NCBI RefSeq assembly: GCF_024749165.1
Contig: NZ_CP087190.1
Span: 1,510,001-1,574,000, forward strand
Reading direction: 5' to 3'
DNA: 64,000 nt
Source: Pseudomonas sp. B21-023
Lineage (GTDB): Bacteria > Pseudomonadota > Gammaproteobacteria > Pseudomonadales > Pseudomonadaceae
This document shows positions 9,097 to 17,457 of the stretch, in pieces. A program made the position numbers and the translations under genes. Each line of letters starts with the position of its first letter. Within the stretch, counting starts at the first letter, position 1. Under the pieces are notes generated by a model. It worked only from the letters and a program-made list of their open reading frames with translations, was not told the origin of the DNA and ran no database searches.

Positions 9097-9196
9097 AGAC
9101 GGCTTGTTGCGAAAAAAGTGCCCTGACTTATAGCGATAAGACCGTTTGCCCGCAACCGATGTAGAATGCCGGGCTCATGTCTTGCCGGAAGCTTCA

Positions 9197-10132
9197 ATGG
9201 AACGCCCGCGTTTTCGATCCTCTTTCCTTCACCCGCGATTCTGGGGGCTGTGGCTGGGCCTGGGCTTGCTGTGGCTGGTCGCCCAGCTGCCGTACCGGGC
9301 TTTGCTGGGGCTGGGGCGCGCCCTGGGCGCGGTGATGTACAGGCTGGCGGGTGAGCGCCGGCGTATTGCCGCGCGCAACCTGGAGCTGTGCTTCCCGGCG
9401 CTGTCCGGCGACGAACGGCAGCGCCTGCTCAAGGAAAACTTTGCCTCCACCGGCATCGCCTTCTTCGAGATGGCCATGAGCTGGTGGTGGCCAAAGGCCC
9501 GACTGGCGCGGCTGGCGCACATCGAAGGCATCGAGCACCTGCAGGCCGCCCAGCGTGAAGGAGAGGGGGCCATTCTCATGGCCGTGCACTTCACCACCCT
9601 GGAGATCGGCGCTGCCTTGCTTGGCCAGGTGCACACCATCGACGGCATGTACCGCGAACATGGCAACCCGGTGTTCGACTTCATCCAGCGCCGCGGCCGC
9701 GAGCGCCACAACGCCGACTCGCTGGCGGTGGAGCGCGACGACGTGCGCGGCATGCTCAAGCTGCTGCGCAAGGGGCGGGCGATCTGGTACGCGCCGGATC
9801 AGGACTACGGCCTCAAGCAAAGCATCTTCGTGCCGCTGTTCGGTATTCCTGCTGCCACCGTCACTGCCACCACCAAGTTCGCCCGGCTGGGCAAGGCGCG
9901 GGTGATTCCGTTCACCCAGAAGCGCCTGGAAGATGGCAGCGGCTATCGCCTGGTGGTGCATCCGCCGCTCGCGGACTTCCCCGGCGAAACCGAGGAGGCC
10001 GACTGCCTGCGCATCAACCAGTGGGTCGAGGGTGTGCTGCGCGAGTGCCCGGAGCAGTACCTGTGGGCGCATCGGCGCTTCAAATCGCGGCCTGAAGGCG
10101 AACCACGGCTGTACGACAAGAAAAAACGTTAG
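9197..10132 (+). CDS. lpxL: Lipid A acyltransferase, LpxL/HtrB family
   Basis: The product is 311 residues from the ATG at 9197. An upstream in-frame start at 9146 is less likely because the 17 extra residues are not hydrophobic or conserved in type. One N-terminal membrane helix (about residues 15-35) anchors it to the inner membrane. The HX4E catalytic motif is at His131-Glu136 (HFTTLE), and a downstream YAPDQDYG segment is typical of the lysophospholipid acyltransferase superfamily. It adds a secondary acyl chain to lipid A precursors. It is divergent from minC. The exact chain position (laurate or 2-hydroxylaurate) is not readable, since pseudomonads carry two paralogues. Confidence 0.9.
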   Translation: MERPRFRSSFLHPRFWGLWLGLGLLWLVAQLPYRALLGLGRALGAVMYRLAGERRRIAARNLELCFPALSGDERQRLLKENFASTGIAFFEMAMSWWWPKARLARLAHIEGIEHLQAAQREGEGAILMAVHFTTLEIGAALLGQVHTIDGMYREHGNPVFDFIQRRGRERHNADSLAVERDDVRGMLKLLRKGRAIWYAPDQDYGLKQSIFVPLFGIPAATVTATTKFARLGKARVIPFTQKRLEDGSGYRLVVHPPLADFPGETEEADCLRINQWVEGVLRECPEQYLWAHRRFKSRPEGEPRLYDKKKR

Positions 10133-10162
10133 GGAGCGGGCTTGCCCCGCGACAGGGCCGGT
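10133..10162. repeat. Single REP element
   Basis: GGGAGCGGGCTTGCCCCGCGAC follows the lpxL stop directly and lies before the patatin gene. Confidence 0.7.
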
Positions 10163-10192
10163 ACTGGCAACCACTGACTCCAGGAAGGATGC

Positions 10193-11335
10193 ATGACCTC
10201 AACCACCGGCCTGATCCTCTCCGGTGGCGGTGCCCGCGCCGCCTACCAGGTCGGCGTGCTGGCCGGCATTGCCGAACTGCTGCCACCGGGCGCCGCCAAT
10301 CCTTTTCCGGTGATCGTCGGCACCTCGGCCGGCGCGATCAACGCGGTCAAGCTGGCCAGCGGCGCCACCCGCTTCGCCGAGTCGGTGGAGCAACTCACGG
10401 CATTCTGGCAGAACTTTCGCAGCCACCTGGTGCTGCGCAGCGACTGGCCAGGCGTGATCCGCCAGGCCAGCCGCTTCGTTGGCCACAGCCTGCTGGGGCT
10501 CGGCGGCCAGGTGCCGGTGGCACTGCTCGACAGCCGCCCATTGCGCCGCCTGTTGCACGAGCATCTGGACCTGGGCGGCATCGCTCACTCACTGGCGGCC
10601 AATCAGTTGCGCGCCATCGCCGTGACCGCGTTCGGCTACGAGTCCGGCCAGGCGGTGACCTTCTACCAGGGCCGCGACACCATCGAACCCTGGTTGCGCC
10701 ACCGCCGCATCGGCATGCCCACGCCGCTGACCATCGACCACCTGCTGGCCAGCTCGGCGATTCCTTTGCTGTTCGCACCGGTGCGCCTGGGCGAGGAGTA
10801 CTACGGTGACGGCGCGGTGCGCCAGCCGGCGCCGATCAGCCCGGCGCTGCACCTGGGGGCCAGTCGCGTGCTGGTGGTCGGGGTCAGCGGCAACCCTCAG
10901 CGACCCTCGCCGCCCTTGCCGACCCAGCGCGTGTTCAGCGGCCAGCAACCGAGCCTGGCGCAGATCGGCGGACATATGCTCAACAGCACCTTCATCGACA
11001 GCCTCGAGGACGATATCGAGTTGCTGCAGCGGCTCAATCACCTCAGCCACCTGCTGCCGGCGCACCTGGACGCCCGGCGCCTGGGGCTGGCGCCGATCGA
11101 GGTACTGGTGGTGGCGCCCAGCCAGCCGCTGGACGAGATTGCCGCCCGTCATCGCCGCGAGCTGCCGGCGGCGCTTAGGCTGTTCCTGCGCGGCCCTGGG
11201 GCGACCAAGACCAGTGGGGCAGGGGTGTTGAGCTACCTGCTGTTCGAGGCGAGCTATTGCAGCGAACTGATCGAGTTGGGGCGCAATGACGCCTTGGCCA
11301 AGAAGCGGGAGCTGTGCCAGTTCCTGGGGATTTGA
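10193..11335 (+). CDS. Patatin-like phospholipase
   Basis: The 380-residue protein has the full patatin set: oxyanion loop SGGGARAAYQ near residue 10, nucleophile motif GTSAG with Ser45, and the dyad Asp in YYGDGAVRQ. No signal peptide is visible, so it is probably cytoplasmic or membrane-associated lipid acyl hydrolase. A long C-terminal region (about 290-380) follows the catalytic domain. It is 60 bases downstream of lpxL on the same strand, with a REP element between, so co-transcription is possible. Its lipid substrate is unknown. It differs from the secreted patatin at 58097-60283, which has a beta-barrel. Confidence 0.88.
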   Translation: MTSTTGLILSGGGARAAYQVGVLAGIAELLPPGAANPFPVIVGTSAGAINAVKLASGATRFAESVEQLTAFWQNFRSHLVLRSDWPGVIRQASRFVGHSLLGLGGQVPVALLDSRPLRRLLHEHLDLGGIAHSLAANQLRAIAVTAFGYESGQAVTFYQGRDTIEPWLRHRRIGMPTPLTIDHLLASSAIPLLFAPVRLGEEYYGDGAVRQPAPISPALHLGASRVLVVGVSGNPQRPSPPLPTQRVFSGQQPSLAQIGGHMLNSTFIDSLEDDIELLQRLNHLSHLLPAHLDARRLGLAPIEVLVVAPSQPLDEIAARHRRELPAALRLFLRGPGATKTSGAGVLSYLLFEASYCSELIELGRNDALAKKRELCQFLGI

Positions 11336-11392
11336 GGTTTCCTATACCGGCGCTCACAGCCACTGCATTGACCTCAAGGGATGCATTGTCTC

Positions 11393-11452
11393 TGTGGGAG
11401 CCGGCTTGTCGTGGCGACGAACCGCGGCGAAAGGGCCGCGCAGCGGCCCCTG
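11393..11452. repeat. REP element and adjacent hairpin
   Basis: TGTGGGAGCCGGCTTGTCGTGGCGACGA is a divergent REP copy, followed by GGGCCGCGCAGCGGCCC, which can fold on itself. They lie between the convergent patatin and mlaA genes. Confidence 0.7.
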
Positions 11453-11453
11453 T

Positions 11454-12269
11454 TCACTCGGCGATCTGCAACTTGCGCGCCTGGGTATACACGTATCTTA
11501 GCTTCTCGTACTCGAACGGCGAGTTGGTCTGCCCGTAACGGAAGTTTGTGGTGTAGCGCTTGTCCACTGCCCGCAGCACGGTGAGTTCCGGGTGGTCGCT
11601 GGCGGTGTCGGGCACGTTCAGGTAGTTGATTTCCTTCTCCCCTACATAGTCCACCACCAGCCCGGTGGTGTCGCGCAGGTTCGACGGCCCGAGGATCGGC
11701 AGCATCAGGTATGGTCCGTCCGGCACCCCGTAGAAGCCCAGTGTCTGGCCGAAGTCCTCGCTCTGCCGAGGCAGGCCCATCTTGGTCGCCGGGTCCCATA
11801 GGCCACCGACACCGATGATGGTGTTGAACATCAGCCGCGCGGTGATTTCCGCTGAACGCTTGGGCTTGAGCTGCAGCACGCTGTTGAACAGATTGGGCAC
11901 GTCGCCCAGGTTGTTGAAGAAGTTGCTCACCCCGGTGCGCACGAGGCCGGGTGTGACGTAGCGATAGCCGTCGACCACCGGCAGGAACACCCACTGGTCG
12001 AAGCGGTAGTTGAAGTGGTAGATGCGCCGGTTCAGCGACTCCAGCGGGTCGTAGATGTTCAGCGCGGCCAGGGTCGAGCGTTCAAACTCGCGCTGGTCCA
12101 GGCCGGGGTTGAACTTGAGCTCGCGCAGTGGATCGACGAAGCCGTCGGCCTCCACGGTGAGGGTTTCGGTCTTGTCGGCCTCCACCACGCTGGCACGCGG
12201 CGCGACTTCCTCGGCCAGGGCGCAGCCGCTGGCGAGCAGGGCGGTGACGAGCAGCAGTCTGTTAACCAC
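11454..12269 (-). CDS. mlaA: Outer-membrane lipoprotein MlaA (VacJ)
   Basis: MlaA works with the Mla system to move misplaced phospholipids from the outer leaflet of the outer membrane back inward. The start is taken as GTG 12267-12269, which gives a short lipoprotein signal with lipobox LASGC and Cys16 as the lipidated residue; GGAG lies upstream. The mature 255 residues show the MlaA pattern: YDPLESLNRRIYHFN, FFNNLGDVPNLFNSVLQ and the GPYLMLPILGPSNLRD stretch. It overlaps the stop of the upstream hydrolase by eight bases, so translation is likely coupled. The Mla ABC genes are not in the window. Confidence 0.95.
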   Translation of the reverse strand: MVNRLLLVTALLASGCALAEEVAPRASVVEADKTETLTVEADGFVDPLRELKFNPGLDQREFERSTLAALNIYDPLESLNRRIYHFNYRFDQWVFLPVVDGYRYVTPGLVRTGVSNFFNNLGDVPNLFNSVLQLKPKRSAEITARLMFNTIIGVGGLWDPATKMGLPRQSEDFGQTLGFYGVPDGPYLMLPILGPSNLRDTTGLVVDYVGEKEINYLNVPDTASDHPELTVLRAVDKRYTTNFRYGQTNSPFEYEKLRYVYTQARKLQIAE

Positions 12270-13560
12270 GGAAGAACTCCAGCATGGCGTCGCTGTTGAC
12301 GCGGTAGTTGAGGTTGCCGCAATGGCCGCCATGGGGGTAGAGCGTCAGGCGTTCGCCGAACACCCGGCGCAGGAAGCCGATGTCGCCGGGGCCGAGGATC
12401 ACGTCGTCGGCGTTGTGCATCACGGCGATCTTCGGGTTGTCGCGCAGATAGTCCTCCAGCGCGTACAGGCTCACCTGGTCGACCAGTTGCAGCAGGCTGT
12501 TGCCGTCGGTGCGCGCACGCCACATGGGGATCACCTGCTCGGTCAGGTAGCAGTCGAAGTCGCATTGCAGGGCGCGTTTGAAGAAGGGCTCCAGGCTGCT
12601 GCCCTCGGTGATCGGAAACTTCGGCGGAATGATCAGCCCACGACGGTTGATCAGGTCGGAGGTGAAGGCGATGTCGGCGGCCGAGAAGCGGAACGAGGTG
12701 CCGATGAGCATGGCCATCTGCTCGTTGGACAGGTGCTGGCGCGACTTCTGGAAGTCGTAGAGCAACGCATCGTTGAGGTCGATGTAGCCTTTGTCCTGGA
12801 AGTAGCGGGTGAGCTTTTCCAGCATCAGTTCATAGAAGGTGGTGCTGCGGTCGATGCCCTTGACCCGGGTCTGTACCAGCTTGTCCAGGTTGGTGATCGA
12901 GGTGTACAGGTTGACTGGCGGGTTGAGCAGCAGCACACGCTTGAACTTGAAGCTCTGGCGGGTTTCGTCGAGCTTGCTGACGAACGCCGCGTCCAGCGCA
13001 CCCAGGCTGTAGCCTGTCAGGTAATACTCGCTCACCGGCAGGCGTGCCTGTTGGGCGCGTACCGCCTGCATGACCCGGTACAAGTCCTTGGCGTCCTCGC
13101 TCGACACCCCGGGGGTGGCGAAGCGCGAGGCGGCGCTCATGAAGTCCCAGCTGGTGGGCGAGGACAGTTGCACGACGTGGTACCCAGCCTGGTAGAACAG
13201 CTTCTTCAGGTATTCGTTGATGCTGCTGGAGTACGGCGCGCCGGTGCCGGCGATCAGGAAGATCAGCGGCGCTTCGTGGTCTTGCTTGGCCAGGCGGTAA
13301 CGCAGTTTCTTCACCGACCAGAAGTTGTCGGGCAGGGTGAACTCGCGTTCCGGGCGCAGGGTGAGGCTGTAGTCGGCCTGGTCGATGTCATCGTCGCTGG
13401 GCAGCGTCGGGCGCTGTTCCGGCGGCGTGGTGGCGATGGTCGCCTCGAACGGGTTGGTCAACGGGTAACCGTAGCTCGCGGCATCAATATCCCGCGCCGA
13501 GGCGGCCGCCGCCATGAGCAGGCCACCTAGCAGGGCGGCGAGACGCAAAGATCGAAGCAT
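12262..13560 (-). CDS. Secreted alpha/beta hydrolase coupled to mlaA
   Basis: From ATG 13558-13560, with GGGGGA upstream, the product is 432 residues and opens with a signal peptide ending ASA. The fold is alpha/beta hydrolase: GTGAPYSSS oxyanion region, nucleophile elbow GYSLG, Asp in ADDVILGPGD and His in PHGGHCGN near the C-terminus. Homologues are sometimes labelled serine/threonine kinase, but no kinase motif is visible. It probably acts in the periplasm. Tight overlap with mlaA (eight bases) suggests a shared job at the envelope, for example on lipids; the substrate is unknown. Confidence 0.78.
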   Translation of the reverse strand: MLRSLRLAALLGGLLMAAAASARDIDAASYGYPLTNPFEATIATTPPEQRPTLPSDDDIDQADYSLTLRPEREFTLPDNFWSVKKLRYRLAKQDHEAPLIFLIAGTGAPYSSSINEYLKKLFYQAGYHVVQLSSPTSWDFMSAASRFATPGVSSEDAKDLYRVMQAVRAQQARLPVSEYYLTGYSLGALDAAFVSKLDETRQSFKFKRVLLLNPPVNLYTSITNLDKLVQTRVKGIDRSTTFYELMLEKLTRYFQDKGYIDLNDALLYDFQKSRQHLSNEQMAMLIGTSFRFSAADIAFTSDLINRRGLIIPPKFPITEGSSLEPFFKRALQCDFDCYLTEQVIPMWRARTDGNSLLQLVDQVSLYALEDYLRDNPKIAVMHNADDVILGPGDIGFLRRVFGERLTLYPHGGHCGNLNYRVNSDAMLEFFRG

Positions 13561-13777
13561 GAAGTCCCCCAGGGAAAACGCAAGGTCGTGCATTACGCAG
13601 GCTAGGACCACGACAGGCTGGACAAAGTTGCCCGTCGCCCTGTCGTTCGTCGCACCAGATGTTGCCGCGCCAGCCAACGTTTGTCTTGTGCAACATAGCT
13701 GCGGGGCCATGATTTTGCCTTTCAGCGCCCCTGTGAGGGATCATGCAGCGTTTCCATTACCGCTGTTGGAGAACCGG

Positions 13778-14131
13778 ATGTCTCGTACCTGGCCACTCTT
13801 TGTCCTGCTGGTGGGCCTGCTCCTGTGGCTGGCGGCCAGCTATGGCGTGCGTTATGGGTTGATGGAGGATGCCCGTTGGGTCGGGTTGTGCAGTGCGCCA
13901 GGGGACATCTGGCAATGCCAGGCGCGATCGTTGCTCGGGCTGGGAATTCATTTCCAGGTCATGGCCTGGGGGGCATTGGGCCTGGCGCTGGTCTGTCAGT
14001 TGTTGCCGGGGCGGGGCGGCTGGTGGCTGGCGGTGCTGGCGTTGGCGCTCGGGGTTCCGGCGCTGGTGCTGTATACCGCGAGCATCGCGGTGTTTGCGTT
14101 GGTCCTGGCGGGGTTGCGGCTGGTACGGTAA
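13778..14131 (+). CDS. Small integral membrane protein
   Basis: The 117-residue protein starts at ATG 13778 (GGAG seven bases upstream) and has three to four hydrophobic segments separated by a loop with two cysteines (GLCSAPGDIWQCQA, about residues 38-51). An upstream extension to 13514 is rejected because it overlaps the divergent hydrolase gene. It stands divergent from the hydrolase-mlaA pair. I do not recognise a function; the Cys pair lies on a loop that could be periplasmic. Confidence 0.65.
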   Translation: MSRTWPLFVLLVGLLLWLAASYGVRYGLMEDARWVGLCSAPGDIWQCQARSLLGLGIHFQVMAWGALGLALVCQLLPGRGGWWLAVLALALGVPALVLYTASIAVFALVLAGLRLVR

Positions 14132-14150
14132 ATGCGCAGCCGTTGGGCGG

Positions 14151-14220
14151 CCCATCGCCGGCAAGCCGGCTCCCACAAGGTCTGATGCGCTTTTCTGTGG
14201 GAGTCGGCTTGCCGGCGAAT
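14151..14220. repeat. REP inverted pair
   Basis: CCCATCGCCGGCAAGCCGGC and its inverted partner (one mismatch, GGAGTCGGC) face each other between the convergent small membrane gene and the GH17 gene. Confidence 0.88.
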
Positions 14221-14246
14221 CGAGGACGAAGTCCTCGCGCTCGGTC

Positions 14247-15794
14247 TCACGCCGGGCGCAACCTCAGGCTGCGCCACAACGCCCCGACCATCAATACGCT
14301 GACCACCGCCCAGCCCCACGCCTGCGGGTTCTGCAGCCCTTCGCGGAACAACTGCGGCGCCACCCCGACACCCACGATGAAGGCCAGCAACGCCACCTCC
14401 GCTCGCCGCGCCGGTACCGGTCGCAACAGATAGACCACTGCCGGCAGCAGCAGCGCAGCGCTGGGGAAGCTGCGATAGCGCGGGTCGAACACCATCGCCA
14501 GCATGCTCACCGCTGCCGCGAACCCTGCCGCCAGCAACCCTGTGCCCGCGTGCTTCTCGAACCAGGCGAACAGCCGCTGACGCCAGCCGTCACGGCGGGC
14601 CAGCGCCAGCGCGCCGTGGGCCAGCACCAGTAGGTTCAGGCCGACCAGGGCAAACGTCCACAGCCATTCGCCGGCAAAGCGGGCATTGGTGCGCATCAGC
14701 TCACCCCACAGCCCCAGGCAGCCAGCGCCCAGGGCCGCGAGCAACGGCAACAGCAGAGCGGCGCGCTGGTCGGCCGGGCGCCCGGCCAGGGCCAGGGCCG
14801 CCAGCATCAGGATCACGCTGGCCAGCAACCATTGTGGCCAGAGTGCCAGGTTGCTCACCGGACCTTCGAGCACACCCTTGTCCTGACGGTCGGCGTCGTA
14901 CAGTCCCCAGTAGCCGCCCACGGCGCCTTCGCTGGCGCGCTTCCACGGCTGGTCGAAGGCTTCGATCAGGTTGTAGCGCCAGCCGTTGGCTTCAGCCAGG
15001 GCAACGAAGCCGCGGATGAAGCGTGCTTCGTTGACCCGGCTCGGCTCGGCGGTTTCGCGCTGGCGGCCCTCGCTGGGCCAGCCGGTTTCGCCGATCAGGA
15101 TGTCCTTGGGCGCAAAGCGGTTGCCGAACACCTGGCGCACCTCGGCGACATGGGCCAGCGCCGCATCGATGCCGCGAGGGTCGTCTTCCCAGTAGGGCAG
15201 CAGGTGGATGGTCAGGAAATCCACCGCCGGTGCAATCTGCGGATGCTGCAGCCAGAACTCCCAGACATCGGCGTAGGTCACTGGCACGCTGACCTGGCTT
15301 TTGACCTTGGCGATCAGGCCGGCCAGGCGCTCGCCGGTGACTTCCTTGCGCAGCAACGCCTCGTTGCCGACGATCACCGCGCTGACCACGTCGGGGTTGG
15401 CGTTGGCCGCGGCGATCAGCAGCTCGACTTCCTTGTCGGTGTCCACAGGGTTGGCGTTGACCCAGGCGCCGAGCATCACCTTCAGCCCGTGCTTGCGCGC
15501 CAGCGCCGGGATCGCCTCGAGACCCGTCATCGAATAGGTGCGGATGCACTGGAAACGCTCGCTGAGCAACGCCAGGTCGGCGTCCATGCGCGCCGGGCGC
15601 AGCCGGAACGGCTGGTCGAAGGGAGACTGGTCCTTGTCGAACGGGGTGTACGAGGCGCACTGCAGCTTGTGCGCAGGGCTGGCGGCGTCGGGCAGGTGCA
15701 CCGCCTTGCCCAGCCCATACCAGAGGGCTGTCAGACATAGGAAGGCGAGCAGGCTGGCGAGCAGGTAGATCGTGCGCAACATCGGGCGGTCCAT
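14247..15794 (-). CDS. GH17 membrane beta-1,3-glucan enzyme
   Basis: The 515-residue protein has an N-terminal membrane helix, a GH17 catalytic domain (about residues 35-310) and a C-terminal block of seven to eight membrane helices. The acid/base Glu is seen in VGNEALL and the nucleophile Glu in GETGWPS. Proteins with this build are described in Pseudomonas as beta-(1,3)-glucosyltransferases linked to periplasmic or cyclic glucans; hydrolysis is also possible. Start is placed at ATG 15792-15794; ATG 15780-15782 is an alternative. The gene is divergent from the betaine-type binding protein and ends at a REP pair. Confidence 0.82.
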   Translation of the reverse strand: MDRPMLRTIYLLASLLAFLCLTALWYGLGKAVHLPDAASPAHKLQCASYTPFDKDQSPFDQPFRLRPARMDADLALLSERFQCIRTYSMTGLEAIPALARKHGLKVMLGAWVNANPVDTDKEVELLIAAANANPDVVSAVIVGNEALLRKEVTGERLAGLIAKVKSQVSVPVTYADVWEFWLQHPQIAPAVDFLTIHLLPYWEDDPRGIDAALAHVAEVRQVFGNRFAPKDILIGETGWPSEGRQRETAEPSRVNEARFIRGFVALAEANGWRYNLIEAFDQPWKRASEGAVGGYWGLYDADRQDKGVLEGPVSNLALWPQWLLASVILMLAALALAGRPADQRAALLLPLLAALGAGCLGLWGELMRTNARFAGEWLWTFALVGLNLLVLAHGALALARRDGWRQRLFAWFEKHAGTGLLAAGFAAAVSMLAMVFDPRYRSFPSAALLLPAVVYLLRPVPARRAEVALLAFIVGVGVAPQLFREGLQNPQAWGWAVVSVLMVGALWRSLRLRPA

Positions 15795-16016
15795 CGTCGT
15801 ATTCGGGAACTGGGGCCGCACAGCAGCCCCGAAGGCCAGTGATAGTAGCCCGGCGCCAAGCGTTTGGCATGCAAGGATCGCGCAGACCGCCATGCTCGCA
15901 TGGCGCTAATGGCACAGTGCTGTCGCTGATCGCTCGCTGAAGGTCGCTGACAGAGCAGGTCGCAGGTGCCGGCAAGTCGATGATGCAATCTCCAAGACCT
16001 GACGAGGGATGCTTTG

Positions 16017-16877
16017 ATGGCGACTATTACAAGAATGCGACGTTTCCTGGGCGTGGGCACCGCCCTGGTTTTGGCCATGAGTACTGCGCAGGCGATGGCC
16101 AAGGAAGTCAGCATCGGTTACGTGGATGGCTGGTCCGACAGCGTCGCCACCACCAACGTGGCCGCCGAAGTGATCAGGCAGAAACTCGGCTATGACGTGA
16201 AGCTGCAGGCCGTGGCCACCGGCATCATGTGGCAGGGCGTGGCCACCGGCAAGCTCGACGCCATGCTCTCGGCCTGGCTGCCGGTGACCCATGGCGAGTA
16301 CTGGACCAAGAACAAGGACAACGTGGTCGACTACGGCCCCAACTTCAAGGACGCCAAGATCGGCCTGATCGTCCCTGAATACGTCAAGGCCAACAGTATC
16401 GAAGATCTCAAGACCGATCAGAGCTTCAAGCAGAAGATCGTCGGTATCGATGCCGGCTCCGGGGTCATGCTCAAGACCGATCAGGCGATCAAGGACTATG
16501 GCTTGACCGGTTACAAGCTGACCGCCAGTTCCGGCGCGGCGATGACCGCGGAACTGGGCCGCTCCTACGCCAAGCAACAGTCGATCGCCGTGACCGGCTG
16601 GGTGCCGCACTGGATGTTCGCCAAATGGAAGCTGAAGTTCCTCGAGGATCCGAAAGGCGTGTATGGCGCTGCCGAGACCGTCAACAGCATCGGCAGCAAG
16701 GAACTGGCGAGCAAGGCCCCGGAAGTGGCCGAGTTCCTCAAGAAGTTCCAGTGGCAGTCCAAGGATGAGATCGGCGAGGTGATGCTGGCGATCCAGGAAG
16801 GCGCCAAGCCGGAGGCTGCGGCCAAGGACTGGGTGGCCAAGCATCCGGAGCGGGTCAAGGAGTGGACGGGCAAGTGA
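16017..16877 (+). CDS. Glycine betaine/choline-type periplasmic binding protein
   Basis: The 286-residue protein starts at ATG 16017 with GAGGGA upstream; TTG 16014 is rejected. A signal peptide ends at AMA near residue 27. It belongs to the OpuAC family: aromatic residues for quaternary ammonium binding appear in VDGWSDS, SAWLPVTHGEYW and GWVPHWMFA. It would deliver a betaine-like osmolyte to an ABC permease. No permease or ATPase gene is beside it, so it is an orphan that probably feeds a transporter coded elsewhere. Confidence 0.88.
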   Translation: MATITRMRRFLGVGTALVLAMSTAQAMAKEVSIGYVDGWSDSVATTNVAAEVIRQKLGYDVKLQAVATGIMWQGVATGKLDAMLSAWLPVTHGEYWTKNKDNVVDYGPNFKDAKIGLIVPEYVKANSIEDLKTDQSFKQKIVGIDAGSGVMLKTDQAIKDYGLTGYKLTASSGAAMTAELGRSYAKQQSIAVTGWVPHWMFAKWKLKFLEDPKGVYGAAETVNSIGSKELASKAPEVAEFLKKFQWQSKDEIGEVMLAIQEGAKPEAAAKDWVAKHPERVKEWTGK

Positions 16878-16910
16878 TGGCCTGAAATTGGGCTGCTGTG
16901 CAGCCCTTTC

Positions 16911-16998
16911 GCCGCGGTTCGTCGCCACGACAAGCCGGCTCCCACAGGTGCGGCGCAGATCCTTTGTGGGAGCTGGCTTGTCGTGGCGACGAGCCGCA
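16911..16998. repeat. REP inverted pair
   Basis: GTCGCCACGACAAGCCGGCT and its inverted copy (AGCTGGCTTGTCGTGGCGAC) flank 25 bases; one mismatch. It lies between the binding-protein gene and the DUF485-actP operon. Confidence 0.88.
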
Positions 16999-17145
16999 GC
17001 GATTGGACCGCGCAGTGGCCCCAAGGGTTGTTACCAAATCTGCAAAACACCGTTGCATCTAAGACTAAGGTCGTCTGGTTGGCGTCCAGCGGCAGCATAA
17101 AGTGGAGTCGGGTTCTCCCTAATCTGTGCTGCTAGGACAAAAACA

Positions 17146-17457
17146 ATGAACGACAGCATTTACCAATCGATACAGAACAGTCCGCGCTTCAAGGAACTGG
17201 TCACCAAGCGCGAGCGTTTCGCCTGGATCCTCTCGGCGATCATGCTCGGCCTCTACTGCGCCTTCATCCTCCTCATCGCCTATGGCCCGCACCTGCTCGG
17301 CGCCAAGCTCAGCGCCGGCTCGTCGATCACCTGGGGCATCCCCCTGGGAGTCGGCCTGATTCTCTCGGCATTCGTGCTCACCGCGCTCTATGTGCGCCGC
17401 GCCAACGGCGAATTCGACGAGTTGAACAAGGCGATCCTCGAGGAGGCCAAGCAATGA
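17146..17457 (+). CDS. DUF485 membrane protein, ActP partner
   Basis: The 103-residue protein has two membrane helices (about residues 25-50 and 62-83) and a charged C-terminus, the standard DUF485 (YjcH) plan. AGGA lies ten bases before ATG 17146. It overlaps actP by four bases (ATGA), which indicates translational coupling. In E. coli the same yjcH-actP pair follows acs. Its role is not firmly known; association with the permease is the usual assumption. Confidence 0.9.
   Translation: MNDSIYQSIQNSPRFKELVTKRERFAWILSAIMLGLYCAFILLIAYGPHLLGAKLSAGSSITWGIPLGVGLILSAFVLTALYVRRANGEFDELNKAILEEAKQ

Noticed and set aside
12262..13710. Labelling the hydrolase upstream of mlaA as a serine/threonine kinase
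   Set aside because: No kinase motif is present; a nucleophile elbow, Asp and His of an alpha/beta hydrolase are.
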